DNA of 64,000 nt from Thiomicrorhabdus sp. ZW0627 (GTDB taxonomy: Bacteria; Pseudomonadota; Gammaproteobacteria; Thiomicrospirales; Thiomicrospiraceae). The DNA is taken from positions 739,028 through 803,027 of the forward strand of contig NZ_JARUQR010000001.1 of the NCBI RefSeq assembly GCF_029767005.1, in the 5' to 3' direction. The notes under the pieces were generated by a model. It worked only from the letters and a program-made list of their open reading frames with translations, had not been told where the DNA came from and made no database searches. Shown here one piece after another: positions 27,004 through 35,383 of the stretch (position 1 is the first letter of the stretch; every line of letters starts with the position of its first letter). Position numbers and translations under genes: made by a program.

Positions 27004-28087
27004 ACTCACAGTCCATCAAATCATAAGCGGTCACCAGGAAAACCAAGTGCTTAACCGTATCGACCTGAATCTAAAAGAAGGGGAAATCGGTTGTTTATTA
27101 GGACCGAGCGGCTGCGGAAAAACCACCCTGTTGATGTGCATCGCCGGGCTTCACCCCGTCCAGGATGGCGAAATCTATCTGGGCGATAAACTCATTTCAT
27201 CCAAGGATGTTCAGCTCGAGGCCGAGCAACGCAATATCGGCGTGGTATTTCAGGATTATGCCCTCTTTCCCCACATGACTATCGAAAAGAACATTGCATT
27301 CGGCATTTCAAAACTCAATCGAAAAGAACGCAAACAGCGAATCAATCAACTGCTGGAACTCATCGGGCTAGCCGGTTTCAACAAGCGTTATCCCCATGAG
27401 CTATCCGGCGGACAACAGCAACGTGTCGCATTAGCCAGGGCCTTGGCACCCAAGCCAGGCATTCTATTGCTGGATGAGCCGTTTTCAGGTCTGGATGTCG
27501 AATTACGGGAATCATTAGCCCGTGAGGTCCGGTCGATCCTTAAAACCGAAGGCATCACCGCCCTGATGGTCACTCACAACCAAAACGAAGCTTTCGCAAT
27601 CGCCGATTCGGTTGGCGTCATGAAAGACGGCAAGTTGCTGCAATGGGATACGCCTTACAACATTTACCACCAACCGGCGCATCCGTTCATTGCAGACTTC
27701 ATCGGACAAGGCGCCTTGATTCAAGGAACCGTATGCGACTGCCATCAAGTGCTTACCGAGCTCGGATTACTCAAAGCCAGCTTGCCATTCGGTGCAACGA
27801 TTGGAGACAAAGTTTCGGTACTTGTGCGCCCGGATGATATTCGCCATAACGACGACAGTGAATGGAAACTGGAAGTGACAAACCGTGCTTTTAGAGGATC
27901 ACACTTCCTATTTACACTCAAACTACCGGACGGAGAAAAGGTCCTCTGTATGAGTCATTCCCATCACGACCATCCGGTTGGCTCCAAAATCGGCGTAGAA
28001 CTGGAAATGGATCACGCCATCGTGTTCCCGTTACAACAAGAGTCGGAGATGAGCACTGCGTTCGCCACGCTAATGGAAAGCAATTAG
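26996..28087 (+). CDS. fbpC: Fe(III) ABC transporter, ATP-binding protein
   Basis: 363 residues. Walker A GPSGCGKTT, Q-loop VFQDYALFPHM, signature LSGGQQQRVALARAL, Walker B ILLLDEPFSGLD and the H-loop VTHNQNEA are intact, followed by a C-terminal TOBE-like regulatory domain. ATG 26996 is chosen over TTG 26984; both overlap the permease end. Last gene of the Fur-controlled operon. Confidence 0.93.
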   Translation: MSKLTVHQIISGHQENQVLNRIDLNLKEGEIGCLLGPSGCGKTTLLMCIAGLHPVQDGEIYLGDKLISSKDVQLEAEQRNIGVVFQDYALFPHMTIEKNIAFGISKLNRKERKQRINQLLELIGLAGFNKRYPHELSGGQQQRVALARALAPKPGILLLDEPFSGLDVELRESLAREVRSILKTEGITALMVTHNQNEAFAIADSVGVMKDGKLLQWDTPYNIYHQPAHPFIADFIGQGALIQGTVCDCHQVLTELGLLKASLPFGATIGDKVSVLVRPDDIRHNDDSEWKLEVTNRAFRGSHFLFTLKLPDGEKVLCMSHSHHDHPVGSKIGVELEMDHAIVFPLQQESEMSTAFATLMESN

Positions 28088-28110
28088 CGACTTTATTTCA
28101 GGCAATAAAA

Positions 28111-28153
28111 AACCCCCGTCCATTTTGGCTGAAAGCCGCATGTGACGGGGGTT
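28111..28153 (-). terminator. Hairpin terminator (minus strand) beside the truncated tRNA copy
   Basis: AACCCCCGTC / GACGGGGGTT long stem. Read on the minus strand it is followed by TTTTTTATTG, so it is the terminator that once followed the tRNA-Arg. It may also end the fbpABC message from the other side, although the T-run there is short. Confidence 0.7.
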
Positions 28154-28208
28154 TGGAATAATGGCGCGCCCGAAGGGAGTCGAACCCCTAACCGCTCGGT
28201 TCGTAGCC
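28152..28208. repeat. Left 57-bp direct repeat (att site, truncated tRNA-Arg)
   Basis: Identical over 57 bp to 30093-30149. From 28162 to 28208 it is the 3' half of tRNA-Arg(ACG) on the minus strand, including the CCA and the anticodon loop, and it ends inside the anticodon stem. The 5' half of the tRNA is absent, so this is the non-functional boundary copy left by site-specific integration into the tRNA gene. Confidence 0.88.
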
Positions 28209-28245
28209 AATAAAACAATCATTTAAACTCAATAGGTTATTGTAC

Positions 28246-28314
28246 ACTTTCCCACAAAACACCTCCTATTTAGCCTTGTTTATACGCGGTTTACAATAGA
28301 CCTTGTGGGAAAGT
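28246..28314. repeat. 12-bp perfect inverted repeat inside the island edge
   Basis: ACTTTCCCACAA (28246-28257) and TTGTGGGAAAGT (28303-28314) flank 45 bp. It lies just inside the left boundary. It may be integrase or excisionase arm sites, or a large RNA hairpin. Confidence 0.5.
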
Positions 28315-28338
28315 TCTGACCTCTATCCAACTTACCTT

Positions 28339-28734
28339 TTATGCGGAACGCAGAATAACCATATCTTTAATGAAAATCCCATTTATAGTTGTATCAGTAA
28401 AGGTTGCTTTGATAAAACCGTCCGGTCCAGTTTTCACTAAAAAGTTTAAAGTTTCGATTAAAGGATTATCACTTTTCATCAGTTTAATTTCTGATATCGA
28501 AAGTGATGACAAATTCCTTTTATTTATGGCTTCAGCAATTACTTTATAGGCTCTTGGCTCTTCTTTAGGTAGAAGTTTATCTATTTCGTTATTTACAATT
28601 ATCAGGCGCCAAGAATTGACATCATCATAGTAATACCAAATTACTTTTGAAGGCTTATACACCCCATTATCAAGCTCTTTTATAAGCTCAATCGAATCTT
28701 CAACTATACTTTCTACCAGTGCTGTTTCAGCCAT
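28339..28734 (-). CDS. Hypothetical protein, partner of the HEPN gene
   Basis: 131 residues, acidic, no transmembrane segments. Not assigned to a family. Its start overlaps the end of the HEPN gene by 22 bp, so the two are translated from one message, as in toxin-antitoxin or HEPN-associated pairs. AT-rich relative to the flanking core genes, consistent with acquisition together with the tRNA-bounded island. Role as antidote or effector is unproven. Confidence 0.6.
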   Translation of the reverse strand: MAETALVESIVEDSIELIKELDNGVYKPSKVIWYYYDDVNSWRLIIVNNEIDKLLPKEEPRAYKVIAEAINKRNLSSLSISEIKLMKSDNPLIETLNFLVKTGPDGFIKATFTDTTINGIFIKDMVILRSA

Positions 28735-29129
28735 TGTAATACTCCATGTTCAGGGTCATTAATGGACACTATTAAGTGTGTGGCAGTTACTGGATCCGTA
28801 ACACTATATCGACTTTGTTCATTCCACTGACTAGCAATACCCCAGTATGCAGCAAACTCAGGGTCATCTCTCAATTTTTGCTGCAAAACAGGCTTTAAAC
28901 CTGCAGTATTCACTAACTTTTCTATATCATGCACATAAGTTGCATTAACAAGGCCTTTATCCGGGATAACTCCGGTTTGAAACAAATCAGAAATACATGC
29001 TTTTATTGCTAACTCTATTGCATAGCCCGCTAGGTAATAAGCAGAAGAATACTTACCCGCGTTACACAGTACCACTGCATCATCAATACGCGCCTGTGCT
29101 AATGTCATGAGATCATTCTTAGCTAACAT
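28713..29129 (-). CDS. HEPN-domain protein
   Basis: 138 residues. The segment SSAYYLAGYAIELAIKACIS (residues about 28-47) followed by PDKGLVNATYVHDIEKLVNTAG is characteristic of a HEPN subfamily. HEPN domains are found in RNase toxins and in nucleotide-binding partners of defence systems. The RNxxxH catalytic motif is not evident here, so an RNase role is doubtful. Start ATG 29129 has a GAGG ribosome-binding site. First gene of a two-gene unit inside the tRNA-Arg island. Confidence 0.75.
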   Translation of the reverse strand: MLAKNDLMTLAQARIDDAVVLCNAGKYSSAYYLAGYAIELAIKACISDLFQTGVIPDKGLVNATYVHDIEKLVNTAGLKPVLQQKLRDDPEFAAYWGIASQWNEQSRYSVTDPVTATHLIVSINDPEHGVLQWLKQHW

Positions 29130-29222
29130 ACAATCCTCATTAAACTCTGATATTTGAATCTAAAGCCACATGATATCTATATAACTCATCAGAAGCACTA
29201 ACTTACAATAAATAGCGCTATA

Positions 29223-29877
29223 TTACTCTTTCTCCTGATGAAGGAACGCCCCTCGCGTATCAAGTATTTGTCGCATCATAATTAAACAAAACCTTACACC
29301 ATCTTTTTCTGTAAAAATATCTTTTAGGTATATCTTGCTATCACTATACTCATTTGGGAATCTAATACTTATATAAGTCATTATTTTCTTTTCCTGCTCC
29401 CAAAATCTATATTTCACTTCTTTAGACCAGCATAATTTTTCATAAAACGATCGGCAGTAAGGCCTTCTGTTTTCCAATTTAACAATTCTTGACTTACCCA
29501 AACATCATCCCAAGTTTCAAACACAGGAAAATGGGCAAGAATATTTCGTATAAATTTAAAAAGTAACTTACCAACTATGTACTCCACAGGGGACGTTGAT
29601 TTTTTATAGATTCAAGTACACCTTTAAATGGTTGATAAGCCAATAGCTCCGTATATACAAAGAAAATATTTGAAACTTTGCTAAACCGATACCAATTCAC
29701 TTTTTCCCAAAAGGCATCCTCCATCATTTCTGCGAATAGATTTTAAAAACGACTATATCCCAAAGTTAGGAATAATTCTTTTGATTTATTAGGCTTGGTT
29801 TCAATGAGCTGTATTCCTAGAACCGTTAACTGCTTATGACAACCTACAACGCTAGCAAATAATTGTAACCACTTCAT
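29223..29877 (-). pseudogene. Degraded HEPN-like gene with RNxxxH motif
   Basis: Reading the minus strand from ATG 29877 gives a continuous-looking protein of about 215 residues only if three lesions are ignored: an in-frame TAA at 29743-29745, a frameshift near the T6 run at 29600-29605, and a second frameshift between about 29415 and 29450. The parts read MKWLQLFASVV..., then MMEDAFWEKVNWYRFSK..., then LLFKFIRNILAHFPVFETWDD, then KYRFWEQEKK... to the stop at 29223. RNILAH fits the HEPN catalytic RNxxxH. The last 92 codons stay open as a small frame but are probably not expressed as an independent protein. Confidence 0.6.
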
Positions 29878-30051
29878 GCAATGGCCAACTCAAAGATAGA
29901 CAATATAAACACTCGGTTTGCAACCTAGTAGTCACTCCTTAAATATCAATGAATTACGCAACTTTTCACACCAAAACCTGGTGGAAAACCTCCTTATTGC
30001 CGGATTGTTTGGTGGGAAAATCAGGAAATTTGGCTTATTTTAGGCAATAAA
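29878..30051. other. AT-rich non-coding right flank of the island
   Basis: No gene seen. It holds short G-rich motifs (GGTGGGAAAATC near 30011, GGTGGAAAACC near 29983) similar to the GTGGGAAAGT repeat near the left end, which could be recombinase arm sites. Confidence 0.4.
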
Positions 30052-30095
30052 AAAGCCCTGTAAATCTTCGCTAACTGCTTGATTTACAAGGCTTT
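30052..30095 (-). terminator. Terminator of tRNA-Arg (minus strand)
   Basis: GATTTACA-rich stem pairing 30052-30066 with 30081-30095, followed on the minus strand by TTTTTTATTG. It differs from the hairpin at 28111-28153 but has the same position relative to the 57-bp repeat, so the element brought its own replacement terminator. Confidence 0.75.
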
Positions 30096-30149
30096 GGAAT
30101 AATGGCGCGCCCGAAGGGAGTCGAACCCCTAACCGCTCGGTTCGTAGCC
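30093..30149. repeat. Right 57-bp direct repeat (att site inside intact tRNA-Arg)
   Basis: Identical to 28152-28208. The two copies are 1,941 bp apart (start to start) and delimit the island. Confidence 0.88.
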
Positions 30150-30179
30150 GAGTACTCTATCCAATTGAGCTACGGGCGC
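30103..30179 (-). tRNA. tRNA-Arg(ACG)
   Basis: 77 nt including the encoded CCA. Acceptor GCGCCCG / CGGGCGC, D-arm with AGCTCAATTGGATAGAG, anticodon stem CTCGG / CCGAG around loop CTACGAA (anticodon ACG, read as ICG), T-arm with GGTTCGACTCC. Target of an integration event whose left boundary is at 28208. Confidence 0.97.
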
Positions 30180-30259
30180 TTTGAAAGTGAGGCGTATTCT
30201 AGGGAGTTTTAATAAAACTGTCAAGAAAACTTTTCACTAATTTTTTTCTAAGTTTGAAA

Positions 30260-30352
30260 TGGCGGAGACGGAGGGATTCGAACCCTCGATGGAGCTACAA
30301 ACCCCATACTCCCTTAGCAGGGGAGCGCCTTCAGCCTCTCGGCCACGTCTCC
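30260..30352 (-). tRNA. tRNA-Ser(GCT)
   Basis: 93 nt including CCA, with the long variable arm of tRNA-Ser. Acceptor GGAGACG / CGTCTCC, anticodon stem CTCCC / GGGAG around CTGCTAA (anticodon GCT), T-arm GGTTCGAATCC. Lies between csrA and tRNA-Arg in the order also known from E. coli (csrA-serV-argV). Confidence 0.97.
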
Positions 30353-30510
30353 TATTTCAGGCGCGTATAATACAAGTTATAAGCGGGCTTGTAAACCTAT
30401 ACTGGGGACTTTCTGTATTTTTTTTAAAGGATGGATCATCAGTCGGTTCAAATACAGGAATGAAAAACGGCCTGAACCATGGCCTGTTTTAGAATGCGGT
30501 TCTAAATTCC

Positions 30511-30699
30511 TTAAGAACCGGATTCATTTTCTTTTGCTTTGTTCTCTTTGTCATTCAATATTTCCTGTCGATGTATCGGCACATCTTTGGGCGCTTTGAT
30601 ACCAATACGTACCTGCCCACCTTTTACCGCTAGCACCGTCAAAGTAATATCTTCATCAATGACAAGAGACTCGCCCTCTTTTCTTGTTAAAACTAACAT
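30511..30699 (-). CDS. csrA: Carbon storage regulator CsrA
   Basis: 62-residue RNA-binding regulator that binds GGA motifs in mRNA leaders and represses or activates translation. [22 protein letters not shown] and the VPIHRQEI segment are intact, including the RNA-contacting residues near L4 and R44. The C-terminus is longer and polar. Neighbours tRNA-Ser and tRNA-Arg follow the conserved gammaproteobacterial order; lysC and alaS are upstream but separated by a lipoprotein gene. Confidence 0.97.
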   Translation of the reverse strand: MLVLTRKEGESLVIDEDITLTVLAVKGGQVRIGIKAPKDVPIHRQEILNDKENKAKENESGS

Positions 30700-30834
30700 A
30701 TAAATCTCACAATATTAATGCAACTTCAGTGTATGCCATATATAGAGTCAGTATAATTGATTAAATCAATTAATGCATATAAGATTTTACTAATATAACA
30801 AAACCTTAACATCCTCGATAGATTTTTTTAATGA

Positions 30835-30860
30835 CCTCCTTTTATGAGCTTAAAAGGAGG
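30835..30860. other. Stem-loop after the LVIVD lipoprotein gene
   Basis: CCTCCTTTTA / TAAAAGGAGG, 10-bp perfect stem with a 6-base loop, 15 bp beyond the stop codon. No T-run follows on either strand, so terminator function is doubtful. It may be a 3'-end stabiliser or processing site. Confidence 0.45.
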
Positions 30861-30875
30861 CCGCTTCTCCATTCT

Positions 30876-33875
30876 CTATTTAATTAATGTCAATCCGCCC
30901 CCACTATCCGCAACATAGGCACGGCCATTGATCACAACAACATCCAAAGCTGAACCAACGGTATTAATATGTTGCATTAATACTGGTGCCGTAGGAATGG
31001 TCCAGTCTATTTTGATGACACCTGCGTCACCATAAGCGACATAGACCAATGTCTTGCCATCAACCTGAACAATATCCATACCTGCTGAACCACCGTTCAG
31101 TTCAGATAATTCAGCGCTACCAAAGAAGGTAGGATCTTGAAGTTTAAAGCGAGCGGTCACGTCCGGTCTAAAGTCATAATTATTCTTCTTCCAAATTTTG
31201 GTAGGGTCCGTCACACCTAAAGGAAGGGGAGCAATCAGATCTGAAATTCTGTACTCCACCACACCAAAGCTGTCATAGGTGAAAATTGCATAGTCGCCTA
31301 CCAATTTCACAACAACGCTTTTACCATCCGCTTTACCGACTGAATCGTCTTCCACTTTTTTCGGCTCAAAGACTTTTATCAAAGACATGTTCGCCGGATC
31401 GGTGACATCAACAACACCTACCCCTCTACTTCCTGCTGCTACAAACGCATAGGATTTTCCAGCCTCGGAATCATCCCATAACGCAACACTCGAAGCTTGA
31501 CCAAGTGGAGGCTGAGATACGGTATCGCCACCGATATTTCCAACCACGTAACCACTCGCCGGATACGTCGGATCCTTACTCAGATCGTAAACAGTCAACC
31601 CGTTACTACCATCGGCCGTGAAAGCCAAGTTACCCTTTAACGCAACGCCATAAGCATGGTCTTGCATCGACAGGCCGGCCACGTTTCCGCCATCGGTATT
31701 GTGCTCAAAGATATCCGTTGGCTTAGGATAAAGCAGAACAGGAGAACCGACTATACCTTCTACAGAAGTATCGACACGACGAACCCCTTTACTTTGTGAC
31801 ATGACCAATACAGACTTGTTAGCACTGTCCACAACCGCATCATAAGCGTGCGGAGTAGGTTGAATCGTTTCCGTACCAATGGTAACCGGATATTCATCTT
31901 GCAAGGTATTGGCAACCAAATGAACATCATCGATTGCATTACACTCATCATCCGCTATTTTCCAGACCGACATACCATGAGGCCCATCCGCCAAGAACAA
32001 CAGATTTCCATAAGCATCGACCCCTTCAGAGTGACCGATATTGATTTCTTGCGTCGCCGTGCCATCTGCTGCGGCACCAATTTCATTGGTGGTGGCGAAA
32101 TGCACTTTCACGGCATACTTAGGATCGGCAGAAAAATCGATGTCGATAAAATTCAAACCGCCTCCGCCCGCGGTAAGCGCTACGTCAACCGATCCACTCG
32201 CAGAAGAATCAAAAGCGTTCGTCAAGGTAAAGCTGTTACCGTGCCCACTTACCTCTCCTGTCGCCAGCAAAACAGGGGATTCGTGAATATAGGTTGGAAT
32301 CTCTTCTTCACCTTCCGGAATCGGAGTCATGTCATATGAAGTCACGAACTCATAATCCGGCCAGTGGTTTCCTAAGGTTCCATCCGTGTCATTATTATAG
32401 GCTCCGGCACCCTTAACGCCGTGCCACTGGCTTGGATTGTCGGCATTACCCATCACCATTAATCCGGCGAAATGATCGGAGAAATAGACTTGATTATTAG
32501 CAGCATCCACTTTGACATCAACCATACCGGCTTCTTTAAGCATCCCCGCACCAAAATACGGGAACAAGCTCTTAGATTCCTCTCCGGTTGGATCATCCGG
32601 CCCATGTGCCGGAACGGCAGGCGCATACCCCAAATAGGTTCCTTCAAGGAATGGCTTGGTATTATCAAGATTGGCACTACACACGCTATCGCGCGCGCCT
32701 GAATTCTCATAACCGGTGACATCTATGGCCACCATACCAGCCAATCCATATGCGATGTATGCAATGGTCTTGTCTGGCCCTGTTCCCGTATAGGTTTGAA
32801 CCGCCACTTTACGGGCATCATAGTAATACTTTCCGTAACGATCGAAATCCGCCCATGGTGTTGGCGCATCAACCTTGTTGTGCCAGACCTGCTGGATTTC
32901 ATAATTGGCCTGACTGTAATTCGGCATGCCGGTACACGCATCCACATAGGAAGTCCCTTGAACTTCATTGGATACCTTCATATTGATAAACCAGTCTTCA
33001 CCTCCGTTATTTCCTGTTTCGTCGGTATATAGATTGTATTGCCCGACTTTTTTCAAGGTAGCGGGGTCATAAATCCCCACGCCCAAATAACCCTGTGCAA
33101 CAAACAATCTCTGCCCCGTTCCAGAACCGAATAGAGTTAAACTTTTTGGGCCGCCCCAAGGGTTCTCACCGGCATACTGCAAAGTATAGACCTCTGAGTC
33201 GATCTTCAAGGTGCCATCCGCCTCACGGCCGTTTACCCCATCAAACAGATTACTCAACGCCGTCTTATGTAATCCATATCCTTCATCACCAATAATCAAT
33301 TCCAATGGCGTATTGATATCTCCGTCATCATAGACTGCCAAAGAACTGATAGGTGCGCGGGTGGTCGAAATGGTATTGTCGGGAACAATGTCTCCGCCCC
33401 CTTCTGTCCAGGTAATTCCTGTCTGTTCATAATTCACTTTTACAGAAGTGGTTAAAGCAAGGTTTGTGGGATCGGTAATATTCACAACCGAGATTCCTTC
33501 ATCTCCCATTGCCAACAAGGCATATCGGTTACCACCTTCCGTAACAAGCTCAATATCCTTGATAAAACCACCAACTTTAATACTGTATTCGGCACTTTTA
33601 GTCGTACCGACCTGTGTTACTTTCAACTCATTAGCAAGGTTAAACACCGTCCATTCAGTACCCGCATCACTGAAGGTTTTTACGGAAGAAGTCGCCCCCC
33701 CGATTCTGACCGCCGTCGTTAGAGAAGCTTCTTGTGGAACATTACATGTTTCGGGTATTCCATCTCCTCCCCCACTACTGCAACCAGAAAGTGCGAACAT
33801 TGTTCCAGCCATCAATCCTATTCCGGCTAGAACAGATAATTTTTTGCATTTCCAACGAGCGATCGAACTTTCCAT
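30876..33875 (-). CDS. Large LVIVD-repeat lipoprotein
   Basis: 999 residues with a signal peptide and lipobox LSGC (Cys near residue 32). The rest is a repeated beta-propeller pattern in which short blades read like ALLAMGDEGISVVNITDPT, AFVAAGSRGVGVVDVTDPA and AYVADSGGGLTLI, typical of LVIVD repeats. Lipid-anchored, probably surface or periplasmic; binding partner unknown. It lies between lysC and csrA, which are adjacent in related genomes, so it appears to be an insertion. Its leader is AT-rich. Confidence 0.75.
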   Translation of the reverse strand: MESSIARWKCKKLSVLAGIGLMAGTMFALSGCSSGGGDGIPETCNVPQEASLTTAVRIGGATSSVKTFSDAGTEWTVFNLANELKVTQVGTTKSAEYSIKVGGFIKDIELVTEGGNRYALLAMGDEGISVVNITDPTNLALTTSVKVNYEQTGITWTEGGGDIVPDNTISTTRAPISSLAVYDDGDINTPLELIIGDEGYGLHKTALSNLFDGVNGREADGTLKIDSEVYTLQYAGENPWGGPKSLTLFGSGTGQRLFVAQGYLGVGIYDPATLKKVGQYNLYTDETGNNGGEDWFINMKVSNEVQGTSYVDACTGMPNYSQANYEIQQVWHNKVDAPTPWADFDRYGKYYYDARKVAVQTYTGTGPDKTIAYIAYGLAGMVAIDVTGYENSGARDSVCSANLDNTKPFLEGTYLGYAPAVPAHGPDDPTGEESKSLFPYFGAGMLKEAGMVDVKVDAANNQVYFSDHFAGLMVMGNADNPSQWHGVKGAGAYNNDTDGTLGNHWPDYEFVTSYDMTPIPEGEEEIPTYIHESPVLLATGEVSGHGNSFTLTNAFDSSASGSVDVALTAGGGGLNFIDIDFSADPKYAVKVHFATTNEIGAAADGTATQEINIGHSEGVDAYGNLLFLADGPHGMSVWKIADDECNAIDDVHLVANTLQDEYPVTIGTETIQPTPHAYDAVVDSANKSVLVMSQSKGVRRVDTSVEGIVGSPVLLYPKPTDIFEHNTDGGNVAGLSMQDHAYGVALKGNLAFTADGSNGLTVYDLSKDPTYPASGYVVGNIGGDTVSQPPLGQASSVALWDDSEAGKSYAFVAAGSRGVGVVDVTDPANMSLIKVFEPKKVEDDSVGKADGKSVVVKLVGDYAIFTYDSFGVVEYRISDLIAPLPLGVTDPTKIWKKNNYDFRPDVTARFKLQDPTFFGSAELSELNGGSAGMDIVQVDGKTLVYVAYGDAGVIKIDWTIPTAPVLMQHINTVGSALDVVVINGRAYVADSGGGLTLIK

Positions 33876-34092
33876 ATCATCCCCCTTTCCTAAGAATATA
33901 AAAGTAACCCCTCTTCGTTAATCATTAAAACACCATAACCACAATTTTTGTAATTATTTATACTTATTAGAAAACACTAAAATCATAAACGACGTTAATC
34001 AATCGATGAAATAGTAATAAAGATTTGTTTTATTTGTATTCTTAATCTCTTTAGCATCCGTTAACACTTATCGATTCAATTCTTCCAGACAT

Positions 34093-34123
34093 AAAAAAAC
34101 CCGCTCAAGGCGGGTTCTTTTTT
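34093..34123. terminator. Terminator after lysC
   Basis: AACCCGC / GCGGGTT stem with loop TCAAG. Seven A before it act as a T-run on the minus strand for lysC, and a T-run also follows on the plus strand. Confidence 0.85.
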
Positions 34124-34139
34124 CTATCTGAAATCGACT

Positions 34140-35366
34140 TTATTTATCCAGTTCGAAAGCTTCGTGCAACGACTGAACCGCCAATTCAAGATACTCTTCA
34201 TCGATAATCACAGAAATCTTGATTTCGGTCGTACCGATCATCTGGATGTTGATGTTGTTATCAGCCAACGTCTTGAACATCTGACTGGCGATTCCGGAAT
34301 GTGACTTCATTCCTACACCTACCATCGAAATCTTGACGATCGAATCGTCAGAAAGCACTTCTCGGGCACCCAGTTTGTTCGCAGTACTCTGAAGAATCTC
34401 CAACGCCGCAGGCAAATCCCCTCTGGCAACCGTAAAAGTAAAGTCGGTGGTACCGTCGACACCCTGGTTCTGAATAATCATATCGATTTCGATGTTCGCA
34501 TCCGAAATCGGTCCAAGAATCTGGTAAGCAACACCCGGCTTATCTGGTACACCCAAAATCATCAACTTCGCTTCATCGCGGCTGAACGCGATACCGGAGA
34601 TCAGAGGTTTTTCCATCTCGTTTTCCTTAAAATTCTCTTCTGAAGTAATAAGCGTTCCACCGCCGTCCTGCATAGAGGACAACACGCGCAACGGTACATT
34701 ATATTTGCTGGCGAATTCCACCGAACGGATCTGCAGGACCTTGGCACCCAAACTGGCCATTTCCAACATTTCGTCAAACGTAATATGATCCAGACGCTTC
34801 GCTTCCGGAACCACACGAGGATCGGTCGTATAGACACCGTCTACGTCGGTGTAGATCTGACATTCATCGGCATTCAAGGCCGCAGCCAGAGCCACTGCTG
34901 TGGTATCGGAACCACCTCGACCCAAGGTGGTGATATCACCGTCCGGTGTCACACCTTGGAAACCGGCAACTACAACGACCTTACCTTCGTTCAATTGCCC
35001 AAAGATTTTCTCCGAATCGATTTCCTCGATACGCGCTTTGCTGTGAACGTCATCCGTTTTAATCGGAACCTGCCATCCCGTATAAGAGATTGCCGGATAC
35101 CCTTTCTCCTGCAAAGCCATGCTTAGCAACGCAATCGTAACCTGTTCACCGGTCGTCAACAGTACATCCATCTCGCGCTTGGAAGGGCGAGTCTGGATTT
35201 CCTGAGCCATGGCCGTCAAACGGTTGGTTTCACCACTCATGGCGGAAACCGCAACCACAACCTGATGACCTTCATCGACAAATTTAGCGACCTTATTCGC
35301 TACGTTCTGGATACGTTCGATATTCCCAACCGACGTACCGCCATATTTTTGAACAATCAATGCCAT
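34140..35366 (-). CDS. lysC: Aspartate kinase
   Basis: 408-residue aspartokinase, the first step of the Lys/Thr/Met pathway. VQKYGGTSVGN at the N-terminus, FQGVTPDGDITTLGRGGSDTTAV in the kinase core and two C-terminal ACT domains (about 265-400) point to the lysine/threonine-feedback monofunctional type. It starts 17 bp after the alaS stop, so alaS-lysC is one transcript, ended by the terminator at 34093-34123. Confidence 0.95.
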   Translation of the reverse strand: MALIVQKYGGTSVGNIERIQNVANKVAKFVDEGHQVVVAVSAMSGETNRLTAMAQEIQTRPSKREMDVLLTTGEQVTIALLSMALQEKGYPAISYTGWQVPIKTDDVHSKARIEEIDSEKIFGQLNEGKVVVVAGFQGVTPDGDITTLGRGGSDTTAVALAAALNADECQIYTDVDGVYTTDPRVVPEAKRLDHITFDEMLEMASLGAKVLQIRSVEFASKYNVPLRVLSSMQDGGGTLITSEENFKENEMEKPLISGIAFSRDEAKLMILGVPDKPGVAYQILGPISDANIEIDMIIQNQGVDGTTDFTFTVARGDLPAALEILQSTANKLGAREVLSDDSIVKISMVGVGMKSHSGIASQMFKTLADNNINIQMIGTTEIKISVIIDEEYLELAVQSLHEAFELDK

Positions 35367-35383
35367 TATTTTCTATTTTCTTC

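Noticed and set aside
28209-30092. Integrase gene or prophage in the tRNA-Arg island
   Set aside because: No frame with tyrosine or serine recombinase motifs was found on either strand, and no phage structural genes.
30835-30860. Terminator after the LVIVD lipoprotein gene
   Set aside because: Strong stem but no T-run on either strand; listed as a stem-loop only.
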